From Pectinophora gossypiella (taxonomy: Eukaryota; Arthropoda; Insecta; Lepidoptera; Gelechiidae), in assembly GCF_024362695.1 (NCBI RefSeq), contig NC_065424.1, positions 470,786 through 534,785 on the forward strand: a DNA stretch of 64,000 bases. Direction: 5' to 3'. Made by a program: the position numbers and the translations under genes. The notes below the pieces were generated by a model. The model saw only the letters and a list, made by a program, of their open reading frames with translations, ran no database searches and was not told the DNA's origin. This document shows, piece by piece, positions 1 to 9,535 of this stretch. Positions within the stretch are counted from its first letter, which is position 1; every line of letters begins with the position of its first letter.

Positions 1-311
1 GAAGTAGTTCTTTGCGATGGTTAAGTCGGAGATTTTGATAATTTACATTAAACATTCCAGTTAATAGTCTAGTTTCAAGATATGGATCTACTCTGAATTG
101 TTTTTTTATATTTTTTATTTTTGATAATGATATAAGCGATAATTACTTTTTTAACGTTCATCTTTGTGCACGAGTTTATTCACGGCGACACGCACGACAC
201 TGCAGTGGCAAACGAAATCTTTGTCCTGCGTGTGGCCAGGAGCGTGCTATCACCCGCATGCGGACCGGATCCGCGCGCGGGCGAAAAAGCGCATGACAGG
301 AAAAGGGCCCT
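1..311. other. No gene recognised; GC-rich patch in AT-rich DNA
   Basis: No coding region is supported here. Positions about 180-310 are clearly more GC-rich than their surroundings and end abruptly where the Polinton polymerase remnant begins, so they may be a separate inserted piece. An open frame exists across it (166-393) but shows no recognisable domain. Confidence 0.4.
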
Positions 312-888
312 AATTTGTATGGATGGGCTATGTCTCAGTATTTACCTATCTCAAATTTTTAATGGGTTGACCCTAATATTGATTTTAATGTAGCAATCAC
401 TTCAGATTATGGTTATATTTTAGAAGTTGATATTGAATACCCCGAAAACCTACACGATGCACATTCCGATTTTCCATTATGTCCAGAAAATATTTGCGTG
501 GGTAAAACAAGAGAAAAAAATTTAGTTCCGAATTTATGTAACAAAAACAAATATGTTATTCACTATAGAAATCTTTTACAATGTATAAAACTTGGTTTAC
601 ATGTTCTTAAATTTCATCGAGTATTAAAATTTAAACTAAGTCCTAGGTTGAAAAAATACATTGAATTGAACACACAATTGCACACAATTGCGACATCTGA
701 CTTTGAAAAAGATTTCTATAAGCTAATGAACGACGCTATATTTGGAAAGACTATGGAAAATATCGAAAAAAGAGTTAAGTAATGTAAAATTATTAACACA
801 TTGGCAAAATCGTGGTAAAGTTAAAGGTGTTGAATGTTATATTGCTCGTCCAGAATTCCACAGTCTTTCTATATTTTCTGAAAATTAG
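312..888 (+). pseudogene. Maverick/Polinton protein-primed DNA polymerase B fragment, broken
   Basis: Translation gives a run typical of the palm region of Polinton family-B polymerases: GWAMSQYLPISNF, then YGYILEVDIEYPE, then SDFEKDFYKLMNDAIFGKTM and finally IARPEFHSLSIFSEN. This enzyme copies the ends of Polinton elements by protein priming. The frame is broken by a TAA at 360-362, a frameshift close to 780 (after KRVK) and a TAG at 886-888. It is only a small part of an enzyme that normally exceeds 1000 residues. The last 60 bases recur at 6457. The family call rests on remembered motifs; the breaks are read directly. Confidence 0.75.
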
Positions 889-1026
889 GCGCTTTTTTTT
901 TTCATACTTTTGCAAAAATTCTTGTTGGTTTTTTTTATTATTTTTATGTTCTAAATAGAACAAATGAACGTAAAAAACTATTATTGTACACCCATTTAAA
1001 AATATATAACTGAGTGTTCTCCTTTT
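827..1026 (+). repeat. Duplicated segment, copy A (continues 3898-3934)
   Basis: This stretch, starting GTGTTGAATGTTATATTGC, is nearly identical to 6457-6690. Copy A is interrupted at 1026/3898 by the Harbinger element and resumes at 3898-3934. It contains the tail of the Polinton polymerase remnant. Copy B has no insertion and so acts as an empty site. Confidence 0.9.
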
Positions 1027-1160
1027 GGGCTTGTACACAAAACTGCGATGCGACGTCGCATCGCAAAAATCTGCGAGCTCCCTCTACGCATCGCAAGAAC
1101 TTGCGAATTGATTCGCATCGCGCATTCCTGCGATGTTGCGTCACACTTGTTGACACCATT
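1027..1160. repeat. Harbinger left end: TIR plus subterminal TGCGATGC motifs
   Basis: After the 27-bp inverted repeat the end holds many copies in both orientations of GCATCGCA/TGCGATGC and variants (GATGCGACGTCGCATCGC at 1046-1064, then more to about 1140). Such clustered short motifs are candidate binding sites for the transposase or its MADF partner. The right end (about 3820-3897) carries a smaller set. Function is inferred from position only. Confidence 0.75.
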
Positions 1161-1210
1161 TTAGTTCGCTCTGGGACAGCGCGTGGGCAAGACGTGTAGG
1201 TACTTTAAAA

Positions 1211-3365
1211 ATGACAGAATACGACGTTGATTTTTTAATATCACTGATTGAGGAGCGCCCTGTTATTTGGGACACTAGTAATGATGATTATAAAAACAAA
1301 TTCATCAAACAAGATGCTTGGAAGGACGTGTGTAAAAGTTTATTTCCAAATTTCGAGGAAAAAGAAAACAATGAAAAAACTAAACTTGGTAAGTACACAA
1401 ATACATTTATTAAGTATAACTTTTTTTTACTTTTTACTAAAACTACCTACAAATCAAACATTCTATTCATATAAGCACAAAAAATATTCTTTAAATTGTT
1501 TACAAATGTTTAGGCGTCGACAGCGAGTTACTTTAATGTTTTACGATGTGTCCTTTTGTACCTATTGTATTGACTTATTACCAAGAACTCGAGCAACAAT
1601 ACAAGCCGTATGGTATAGTCTTAAATTTTTTGTAGTTGCCAGCTTAATGCTCCAACTTCACTTGTAAAGTAATCCGAATATTCGTTTCTAATTATATTTG
1701 CACCAACCACCTGACTACCTACATTCAACCCTTGTTCAATTGGTTGTAGTTCGGAATCATCTATGATCATTTCAATAGGGGTGTCTAATTCTTCACGGTT
1801 AATGACAAAGTTATGTAGTATGCAACAAGCCTTAACAATATCTATAGCAAAGTCATATGAAACGTTAATGGGGCGGTGAAATATTCGCCACTTATTGGCT
1901 AATATGCCGAAAGTACACTCGACATATCTTCTTGCCCTACTCAAACGGTAGTTGAATACTCTTTGTTTAACAGACAAATGCTTGCCAGAATAAGGACGCA
2001 TGACATTATTCGAAATAGAAAAAGCTTCGTCTCCGACAAAAACATATGGAACCGGTTCTTGAAAGCCCGGTAGCGGCCTTGATTTTGGTGTAGGCAAATC
2101 ACCTCTCATCAGTAAGTCGTACAGTTTCGTGTTGTGGAAAATAGTGGAGTCACTTTCCTTTCCATACGCTCCTATGTCCACATAGATGAATCTGTATTTC
2201 GAGTCCACAATAGCCAACAAAACTATTGAATTGTAGCCCTTGTAATTAAAAAAAAGTGATCCACTTTTTGGGGGATTACGAATATGTTTCCCATCAACGG
2301 CTCCAATACAGTTAGGGAAGTTAGCTTTCTTGTCAAAGTCCGCAGCTATTTCTTCAAACAGCTGTTGTGTTATTTTTGGTATGTTTGCATTTAAACAAAA
2401 TTTCCATATTGCTTTACAAACTACTCGTATTATCTTAGCAACTGTACTTATTCCTCGATAATAATCTAAATGTATATTTCTGATTTCATTTCCGGACGCT
2501 AGGAATCTGTAACATAAATAGAAAAATAAGGATTAATTTATATAACAAACTTAAAAAGTAAAGAACACTAACCTAAAACGACATAAACATACATAAATTA
2601 TTTTAATTTAATTCATTGGTAGACAACGCTTCTAGCGCTAAGTTCGCCTATTGTTATTATTATTATATTATTGTTCTGTACAAACGGTATTTGATGAATT
2701 ATAAATAAATAAATAAATTAAATATTGTCTATTTTTTTTTTGCAGGTAATTTAGTAATACAAAGATGGAGAGGGATTAAGGATACCTTTAATAAATATGA
2801 AAAGAAACTCAAAGATGCAAGTAGGTCAGGGTCTGGATCCAAAAATATAAAAGAATACCATCTGTACAAACAATTACAATTTCTTAAGAAAAATTTGCAA
2901 AATGAGACCACAACTAGTATAAATGAGTCAGAAACTGAGCAAGATAATCAAGAAGGTACATCTAAAACACGTTACCAAAGGCAGCCACCAAAAAGAAAGA
3001 TGGTTAATAATACATTTGAAGATGATATTGTAAAGATTTTAAAGGAACCTGAGAATAGACACATATCTTTTTTTAAAGGTATTTTACCATCACTTGAAAG
3101 ATTAGATGACAATAAAACTCTAATCTTTCAGAGCAGAGTTCTTCAAATTTTAACAGAATTGCATCAACCTCATGGCTACTACTATCCGAATAGCAACTAC
3201 CAGGGTGGCTATCAAACTCAACATTTTGCGAGATTTCAACAAACGCCACTGATACGTCCACAGTCATCTAACATACCAGATCAAATTGATTCACCTAGTA
3301 ATGATTTTTCTAACTCAAGCATATTAAGCACACTTTCAACTGAAGAAGATTTTGATTTTTCGTAA
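1211..3365 (+). CDS. MADF/BESS DNA-binding partner protein of the Harbinger element, 2 exons (1211..1388, 2746..3365)
   Basis: Two exons joined by GT-AG (donor G|GTAAGT at 1389, acceptor TTTTTTTGCAG ending 2745) give an uninterrupted 265-residue protein. Residues about 1-100 form a MADF domain (DFLISLIEERPVIWD; later RWRGIKDTFNKYEKKL and SGSGSKNIKEYHLYKQLQFL across the splice). The C-terminal third has a BESS-like helix (FFKGILPSLERLDDNKTLIF). In PIF/Harbinger elements a second Myb/MADF-type protein binds the element ends and helps the transposase enter the nucleus. The intron (1389-2745) contains exon 2 of the antisense transposase, and exon 2 here lies inside the transposase intron. A donor, acceptor and open frame that all agree suggest a functional gene. 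Expression is not shown. Confidence 0.82.
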
Positions 3366-3740
3366 ATTTTATGGATTGTAATATTTTAAAAACTCTTTTC
3401 TCAATAAAAACTAATGTAAACAATTATTGTCTTACTTTACTTACCGGATAGTGAGGCCAATCATTTCCAGAGGCATAACAGGAATTCTCCCCTTGTACGA
3501 TTGTTTCTGAAGATATGGTGATAATAAACTTAAAAGCTCTTCGAATGAAGATATGCTCATTCTAAAATACTCCAAAAATTTTTTTTCGTCGGTTTTCAAA
3601 GCTTTATATTTTAGAAGAAAAAAGTTTCCATCAGGATTCATAATAGTAATAAATGGATGAACCCAAAATCTTCTGTTTCTTTTTTCTATATCTCCTAAGC
3701 AATAATAAAAGTGCACACTTCTTTTTACGATCCATGTCAC
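1621..3740 (-). CDS. Harbinger transposase (DDE_Tnp_4 type), 2 exons (3740..3445, 2506..1621)
   Basis: Minus-strand exon 1 ends at a GTAAGT donor (CG|GTAAGT at 3444) and exon 2 starts after TATGTTACAG (2507). The join restores a codon and gives TIRFLASGNEIR, the conserved LAxG block. The catalytic acidic residues are present: D in IGAVDGKHI, D in VFVGDEAF and E in YVECTFGILANKWRI. Length is about 393 residues from the GTG at 3740, normal for the family. An ATG at 3735 reads MDRKKKCALLLLLRR, which looks like the usual family start but in another frame; a single-base shift near 3670-3680 would join them, so this copy may carry one frameshift or start differently. Its intron contains the main exon of the plus-strand MADF/BESS gene. 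Confidence 0.8.
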
Positions 3741-3934
3741 GACCTAGCTTTCAATTCAAAATACGTTTAGTACGGTTAACGGTCGTCGAAGGAATGGTCA
3801 CACTGGGAGACGCCTTGCCGCACGAAATCGCATCGCAGCAATTCGTGTCGTAATTTTCTGAGTTGCGAATTCGCATCGCAGTTTTGTGTACAAGCCCTTT
3901 CTCCGGCTATAGCAATACATTTTATTTTAAAACA

Positions 3935-6450
3935 CCCTTAAATGCATACAGTTGCCAAATGGCTAAAATAAAAAAAAAAAAAAAGTTTTGACAGTTGTTG
4001 GTTTCTGAACGCAACGTAAAATACTGGCATAGATCATAGACTTTAAGAAAAATAAAAACCGTCACGAAATTTGGCGACAGTTTTGCTGTCATACGTCATT
4101 ACAACTAAGTAAGCGTAAAAGTTTGTGTGAGGGAGAGTACGAGTGTTTTGAATTTGAATTTCGCTTCAATTATCTACTTTCAGAAGTTTGAAAAATAGTT
4201 TTTGTGTAAGAAATAAGGTAAGTTATTGATATTTCATATAACTGTCTATTAATTTCTTTGTAATTTTATAGCCTTGTCAGTTTTTGATATGTTGCCAAAT
4301 GTCTATGCGTTCGCTGCATTATGATTGTGGGTTAGCTTAATTTTTTGCTTTTGCTTTGTAGCATGGCTCGGAAGCTGCGAGATGGAGATATTGAAGCTAT
4401 GCTTATGGCTTTAGAAGCAGGAGATATCTCAGAAGACGAAGGAGACACTGACGAAAACGATATTGAGTATTATCCAAATATAAACGATATTTTGAATGAG
4501 TTGGAAGATGAATCACCTGAGAATGATGAAGTCGACGAAGACCCTCCACTTTTATCTGAAGAGGAGTTTCCGTCTCGTGAAGCCTCGTCCGTGGAACATG
4601 CTCCAGAGCCTCCGTCAACTCCATCATTACCGGGTATTCTTGGAATTGCAGCTTGGAGATCACGTAGCAGGGAACTAATTTGGAAAAAGCGTAATTTGTT
4701 ATGGAATGAAGATCGCATTGCTTTCTTAGGAAGCTCAGAGCTACCTTCAGACGTAGCGGACCTAGAAACCCCATTCCAATTCTTTTCCAGATTTATAAAT
4801 GACACAATTATTGCAAAAATTGTAGATGAGACAAACTTATACATCGTCCAAAAGAATGTTACCAGTGCTCCCGTGACTGCTATAGAAATACGCCAATTTT
4901 TAGGGATTATCATATTCATGTCGGTTTTTCACTATCCTAGTGTCAGATCGTACTGGTCTAAATATAGCTTTGCTCATATCATGCAAACCATGCCAGTAAA
5001 CAGGTTTGAAAAAATAAGATCGGTCATTCATTTTAACGATAACTTCGAACACAAGCCGGTGAACCATCCTGAGCATGATCGTCTCCACAAAATAAGACCA
5101 CTGGTCGACCATTTGAACACAGCATTCGTAACTGCTGCTCCATTTGAGCATAGGCTTTCTTTAGACGAACAAATGTGTGCCACAAAAGTGGCACACTTTA
5201 TGAAGAAATATATGCCAAACAAGCCACACAAGTGGGGCTTCAAGTTATTTGTGATATGTTCTCTGTCTGGGTATGCATATAATTTTGAGATATACTCTGG
5301 CAAACAAGATTTAGCCCCAGGCCCAGGTGAACCAGATCTAGGAGTGGTAGGAAATACTGTCATAAGACTATGTCGTTTAGTCCCTCGGCGGGTAAACCAC
5401 ATCATTTATTTCGACAATTTCTACACCTCGATACCTTTGCTGCACTACCTTCATAGTCAAGGCATTTATTCGCTGGGAACTATCCAAAGGAATCGTCTCG
5501 GCAAGAACTGCAAACTGCCAACTGCCAACGCATTCATGAAAGATTCTGTACCTCGCGGAGCATATGAGGAGCAAATGGCTGATTATGAAGGTGTTGATAT
5601 ATCTGTAACAACATGGAAGGACAACAAAATGGTGACATTGGCATCAACATACGTTGGAGCGGAACCGGCCGAGACAGTTCAAAGGTACGACAAAAAAGAG
5701 AAGACCACTGTCACTATACCCTGCCCAAAAATTATCAAAGACTATAACGCTCACATGGGGGGCGTCGACCTGATGGACAGTTTTTTGGGAAGATATAGGA
5801 TAAGAATAAAGAGCAGGAAATGGTATATTCGCATTTTCTATCATTTGGTCGATATGGCGGTGATCAACTCCTGGGTCTTATATAAAAAAATCTAATAATA
5901 CAAATCAAACAAAGAAAATGACTTTAGGCGACTTTAGATCTGAGTTAGCAGAGGCTTTGTGCAACTATAAAAAGAGTGTGGAAAAGAGAGGAAGACCATC
6001 ACCGAGCAATATTGAAAGAGAACTGGAAGCCAAAAAACCTCGTCGTAAACCACTGAACCCTGTGCCTGTGAAAGATGTACGCACAGATGGTGTCGCCCAC
6101 AACGAGGAAAGATGTCTGAAGAAAAATAGGTGCAGACTCCCTGGTTGTAATGGATTTTCGCGTACAGAGTGCACGAAATGTCATGTTGCACTCTGCCATA
6201 CTAAAGACAGAAACTGTTTTGCTGCATTCCACTCCTGATAAGCTATACTATACTAATATGTGCTGATAAGGTAGTTCATGTGTTTAACGCATGATGTAGC
6301 CAAAAGGCAACATTTTTGTTTTTTTTTTTTGAATAAAGTCATAATTTTTTTAATTGGGATTTTTTAAATTATTTTTCCTATCATTAATCGACAAATATGT
6401 ACACAAAAATATTTTTTTCTTTACAAAATAAAAAAATATGCATTTAAGGG
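3935..6450 (+). mobile_element. piggyBac-like transposon 1, near full length (2516 bp)
   Basis: The ends are CCCTTAAATGCAT (3935) and its complement ATGCATTTAAGGG (ending 6450), enclosing a piggyBac transposase gene. A 5' untranslated intron is likely (donor AAG|GTAAGT near 4218, acceptor TTTGTAG at 4353-4359) and AATAAA lies near 6332. The four bases outside these ends are AACA and CTAA, not the expected TTAA duplication; TTAA instead lies 3 bp inside each end (3938-3941, 6444-6447). Either the true element lies between those TTAAs with a short ATGCATA repeat, or the flanks were rearranged: the element is bracketed by the two copies of the 827/6457 duplicated segment. Confidence 0.82.
4363..6238 (+). 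pseudogene. piggyBac transposase (DDE_Tnp_1_7), one frameshift
   Basis: From the ATG at 4363 the frame runs 510 codons. An acidic N-terminus (residues about 20-75) is followed by the DDD catalytic domain. The three aspartates are visible: D268 in LSLDEQM, D351 in YFDNFYTS and D469 in MGGVDLMD. The frame stops at 5893-5895 just after an A7 run; with one base fewer it continues from LYKK into MTLGDFRSELAEALCNY and the family's cysteine-rich C-terminal zinc domain (CRLPGC, CTKCHVALC, HTKDRNC, AAFHS) ending at 6238. So the gene is a single homopolymer indel from being open. A sequencing error in the A run is possible. No other damage was seen. Confidence 0.88.
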
Positions 6451-6456
6451 CTAAAT

Positions 6457-6690
6457 GTGTTGAATGTTATATTGCTCGTCCAGAATTCCACAGTCTTTCT
6501 ATATTTTCTGAAAATTAGGCGCTTTTTTTTCATACTTTTGCAAAAATTCTTGTTACGTTTTTTTATTATTTTTATGTTCTAAATAGAACAAATGAACGTA
6601 AAAAACTCTATTATTGTACACCCATTTAAAAATATATAACTGAGTGTTCTCCTTTTCTCCGGCTATAGCAATACATTTTATTTTAAAACA
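6457..6690 (+). repeat. Duplicated segment, copy B (empty Harbinger site)
   Basis: Near-identical to 827-1026 plus 3898-3934. It again ends the Polinton reading IARPEFHSLSIFSEN and then AT-rich DNA. It is uninterrupted at CTCCTTTTCTCC (about 6649-6660), giving the pre-insertion sequence for the Harbinger element. Confidence 0.9.
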
Positions 6691-6989
6691 TTAATGCATT
6701 CTGCGCGACAACGCTCGGCGTGCCCGATGACTCATTTTACCTGGGAGTCGTGCTTGTTATCGCGGTCTCACTCGCACTTATTTAAAACTAGCGGAACGCC
6801 GCTGTCATGGCCGCCGACACGATCTTGCGCTCGCGCCGCCCGCAGTCTTAGACGCTTGCTTCGCTTCCGGAGTGCAAGTGCGTTTTGTCTTGAACATTAT
6901 ATTATTATTATCCTGATTATTCTAACGACGACTTGGCTTATTCTGTACCGGACTATTTCCTCTACTTGTGATTATTTGGTTATGTTAAT

Positions 6990-7543
6990 ATGGGAGACAG
7001 AGACAGTCGTTGTGTTGTGTGTGAGAATTTACTTCGACGCCGTCGCAGACATGTTCTTCATGAAGAGTTATTGGAACGCCGGCGAGATTTTGTCGAACAT
7101 ATGCTACGTATTATAGGCCCACCGCGAGAGGTACGTACCTATAATATAATATATGTAATGTAAGTGATGTTGTCCAATATTTATTTATTATTTATTTATA
7201 TTTATTCTCGCCCGAAGGTTAGTGGAGTGAAAGAGAGCGATATATACATTATATGTATAACATTCTACTTTTCTTCCACAGGTTCCCTTCAATGGCACGA
7301 GGGCAATATGTCATGCTTGTTGGCATAGGATTGACTCCGATGTTAATCAAAATCAACCAGGCCCACAGCCTGCACCCCCTGCTGCACTTGCCGCTTTGGT
7401 TAACGCAAAATCCTTTCTTAGTGCTCTTCTACACCTCAAAAGGAACCTATGTGTCAAATTTAGAGTCTCTAGGCCTAGCGGTTTTAGCTGCGCGCTGATA
7501 TTTCAGTCTATTAGTTTCTTTTATATATTTAGATATATACTAC
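6990..7543 (+). pseudogene. Zinc-finger N-terminal exons of a DDE_4-type transposon protein, interrupted
   Basis: Exon 1 (ATG at 6990 to 7130, donor GAG|GTACGT) reads MGDRDSRCVVCENLL; exon 2 (from 7282, acceptor TTCCACAG) reads NGTRAICHACWHRID. The two CxxC pairs across the splice look like a small C4-type zinc finger found at the N-terminus of many insect transposon proteins. After about 42 codons exon 2 runs into a 137-bp repeat (7407-7543) that is also found at 9838. A DDE_4-like transposase fragment follows beyond the mariner at 9053, so these could be halves of one element. That link is inferred from order and strand only. The upstream 6694-6860 is GC-rich and could be the promoter side. 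Confidence 0.5.
7407..7543 (+). repeat. Dispersed repeat copy 1 (about 130 bp)
   Basis: Starts CGCAAAATCCTTTCTTAGTG and ends TTATATATTTAGATAT. It matches 9838-9966 almost perfectly. It breaks the zinc-finger exon here and lies in a P-element intron at the other site. No coding content or inverted ends were recognised. Confidence 0.85.
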
Positions 7544-7659
7544 CCTCATTGGGTCTATACATTCTTCAATTTTCACAGTACGAAATTTTGTTGCAGTAGT
7601 ATTTGTGGTTTATAAGTTATAGCGTGCTAACAGAGACCGAGTGTGCAGTTTTTTTAAAA

Positions 7660-8983
7660 ATGGACAAAATTAAACACCGAAAGAGATCCATGATGATATG
7701 ACGAAAACATTAGGGAAATCTGGGCCATCATATACCACTGTAAAAAAATGGGTAGCAGAATTTAAACGTGGACGAGAGAGCATTGAAGATGACCCTCGCT
7801 CCGGCCGGCCTACCACGTCTACGACGGAAGAAAACATCCACAAAGTGTGTGATCTCATATTGGAAAACCGAAGATTGACTATTAGGGAGATTTATTTTTT
7901 ATTTATTTATTTATTTATTAGGCACATCAACAGTACAAACACACAACAATTAATAAAACTTTCTTAAGGCTAGTACTAGTGTTTGCACCAATTACAGACG
8001 TGCACAACTTATGTAATTAACATGTATGTAGAATTTGTTTAAAAAAAAAAAAAAAGTTTAAAAAATTAACGGAATAACAAAAGGTATGAATAGTTACAGC
8101 CAGGCAACACTACAACAAAAAAAAAAAGAAGAATAGGTACAAGAAAAACAAAAAACTGTGAAACTAACGGTCATGACTAGATGATTGCACAATAAGTTTG
8201 CAGATTGCAGACACTATAGGCATTTCGTATGAGCGAACACAAAACATCATTATCAATGAACTCGGATTTTCTAAGGTATCCGCTAGGTGGGTCCCCAGAC
8301 TGCTTTCAGTTGAACAAAAACGAATTCGTTTAACAATTTCTCGCGACTGTTTGGAGATGTTTGAGGCTGATCCGCAGGACTTTTTGGATCGTTTTGTTAC
8401 TATGGACGAAACCTGGGTTCATCACTATACGCCCGAGTCCAAACAACAGTCCAAGCAGTGGAAAAGATCTGATGAACCAACCCCAAAGAAAGCAAAAGCA
8501 ATTTTATCGGCTGGCAAGGTGATGGCATCAGTTTTTTGGGATGCTCGTGGAGTCATAATGGTGGACTATCTTTCAAAGGGCCAAACAATAAACTCAGCAT
8601 ACTATTGCACCCTATTGCGCCATTTGCGTGAAGAAATTAAAGAAAAACGTCCAGGATTACTGAGAAAGAAAGTGTTGTTTCACCAGGATAACGCACGCGC
8701 TCACACATCTGTCGAAAGCATGGCTCAAATTCGTGACTGTGGTTTTGAACTGCTGCCCCATCCGGCTTATTCGCCTGATTTGGCACCGTCCGACTTTCAC
8801 CTGTTTCCCAACTTAAAAAAACATCTTGGAGGCCAGAGATTTTCATCAAATGAAGAGGTTGAAACCGCAGTGAACCAGTATTTTGCAGACCTTGAAGAAT
8901 CATTTTTTAAAACCGGAATAGAAGCTTTGCAAAACAGATGGAAGAAATGTATTGAGTTAGGTGGAGACTATGTTGAGAAATAA
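7660..8983 (+). pseudogene. mariner transposase (D,D34D), disrupted
   Basis: The protein reads from ATG 7660 (MDKIKHR), shifts frame after a small deletion (about 40 bases of the N-terminal helix are missing), continues from 7698 as SYTTVKKWVAEFKRG and DDPRSGRPTT (paired-like helix-turn-helix), is split by a 314-base insertion after REI at 7892, and resumes at 8207 as ADTIGISYERTQ. The catalytic core is intact: D in VTMDETWVHHY, D in FHQDNARAH and D in SPDLAPSDFHLF. It ends GGDYVEK at 8983. The element is dead from the N-terminal deletion, the insertion and the lost left TIR. Confidence 0.9.
7893..8206 (-). mobile_element. Short retroposed insertion inside mariner, AGATT target duplication
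   Basis: The insert splits the codon pair Ile-Ala of the mariner transposase and is bounded by AGATT at 7888-7892 and 8202-8206. It starts on the plus strand with (TTTA)n followed by GGCACATCAACAGTACAAACAC, which on the minus strand is a 3' tail of TAAA repeats. That form fits a truncated LINE or SINE 3' end. A similar tail occurs at 62041. No coding region is seen. Confidence 0.7.
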
Positions 8984-9052
8984 AAACGTTTTTGCATGCA
9001 ATTTATTTTGTTTTCTTGTTGAGGCCGAGAACTTTTCGATCCACCCTCGTAT

Positions 9053-9535
9053 TTGAGCAAATTGAGAACGGCCGAGCCAAATAATCGACTTGCCACTGCT
9101 TTTAATGTCTCAGTAAGAACCGTAGACAGAAAAAATCACAGCGTTAGAAGCTGTCTCTTAGAAGACTTCCTTCCACAATACTTAGGATTTAATCATATTA
9201 CTCGGGAGCAAGTTATTGAACATAACCGAATTCTACCAAATTATTTTTTCGGAAATGAAGTTTCGCCAAAAGCGATAGTCATTTTAGACGGTACTTATTT
9301 ATTTATAGAAAAATCAACTAATTTTTTATTTCAACGCGTAACCTATAGTACGCATAAGTATAGGAATCTAATGAAACCCTTCATGATTGTGTGCGCTGAC
9401 GGCTACATACTAGATGTGACGGGTCTATATGCTGCTAGAACGTCGGACGCCGATATCATGAAGCAGATTCTCCAAAATCATAATGAACCCATGGAAGATG
9501 GGGTATGCATCAAAATGCATTTTGATGTTTGATGA
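9053..9535 (+). pseudogene. DDE_Tnp_4-like transposase fragment
   Basis: Translation includes ATAFNVSVRTVDR (helix-turn-helix-like), SCLLEDFLPQYLG, ITREQVIEHNR, VILDGTYLFIEKS, RVTYSTHKYRNLMKPFM and CADGYILDVTGLYAARTSDA. This matches the remembered core of Harbinger/ISL2EU-like insect transposases with D in LDGTY and D in CADGYILD. The expected later block with the catalytic acid and the C-terminus is absent; the sequence passes into a P-element-like frame near 9510. It may be the second half of the zinc-finger element at 6990. The mariner inserted just before it at a TA. Confidence 0.62.

Larger units (their letters stand above)
1027..3897. mobile_element. PIF/Harbinger transposon, full length (2871 bp)
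   Basis: The element begins GGGCTTGTACACAAAACTGC and ends with the reverse complement; the perfect terminal inverted repeat is 27 bp (1027-1053 and 3871-3897). It is flanked by TTT on both sides (1024-1026, 3898-3900), a 3-bp target duplication as expected for PIF/Harbinger. The paralogous segment at 6457-6690 reads CTCCTTTTCTCC across the same point and lacks the element, fixing both ends to the base. It carries a transposase on the minus strand and a MADF/BESS protein on the plus strand, the usual two-protein set of this superfamily, but with interleaved exons. Confidence 0.93.
7581..9049 (+). mobile_element. mariner element flanked by TA, with damaged 5' end
   Basis: The 3' terminal repeat is intact (GAGGCCGAGAACTTTTCGAT then CCACCCTCG, ending 9049) and TA lies at both edges (7579-7580, 9050-9051). 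At the 5' edge only CGA of the matching repeat remains before AATTTTGTTGC, so most of the left TIR has been deleted. The element is inserted in the zinc-finger/DDE_4-type element and is itself interrupted at 7893-8206. Confidence 0.85.

Noticed and set aside
4403..5844. Several minus-strand frames of 65-149 codons
   Set aside because: They are shadows of the piggyBac transposase and have no domains.
6694..7116. A 140-codon protein MHSARQRSACPM...
   Set aside because: No recognisable domain; the overlapping frame from 6990 has a zinc finger and matching splice sites.
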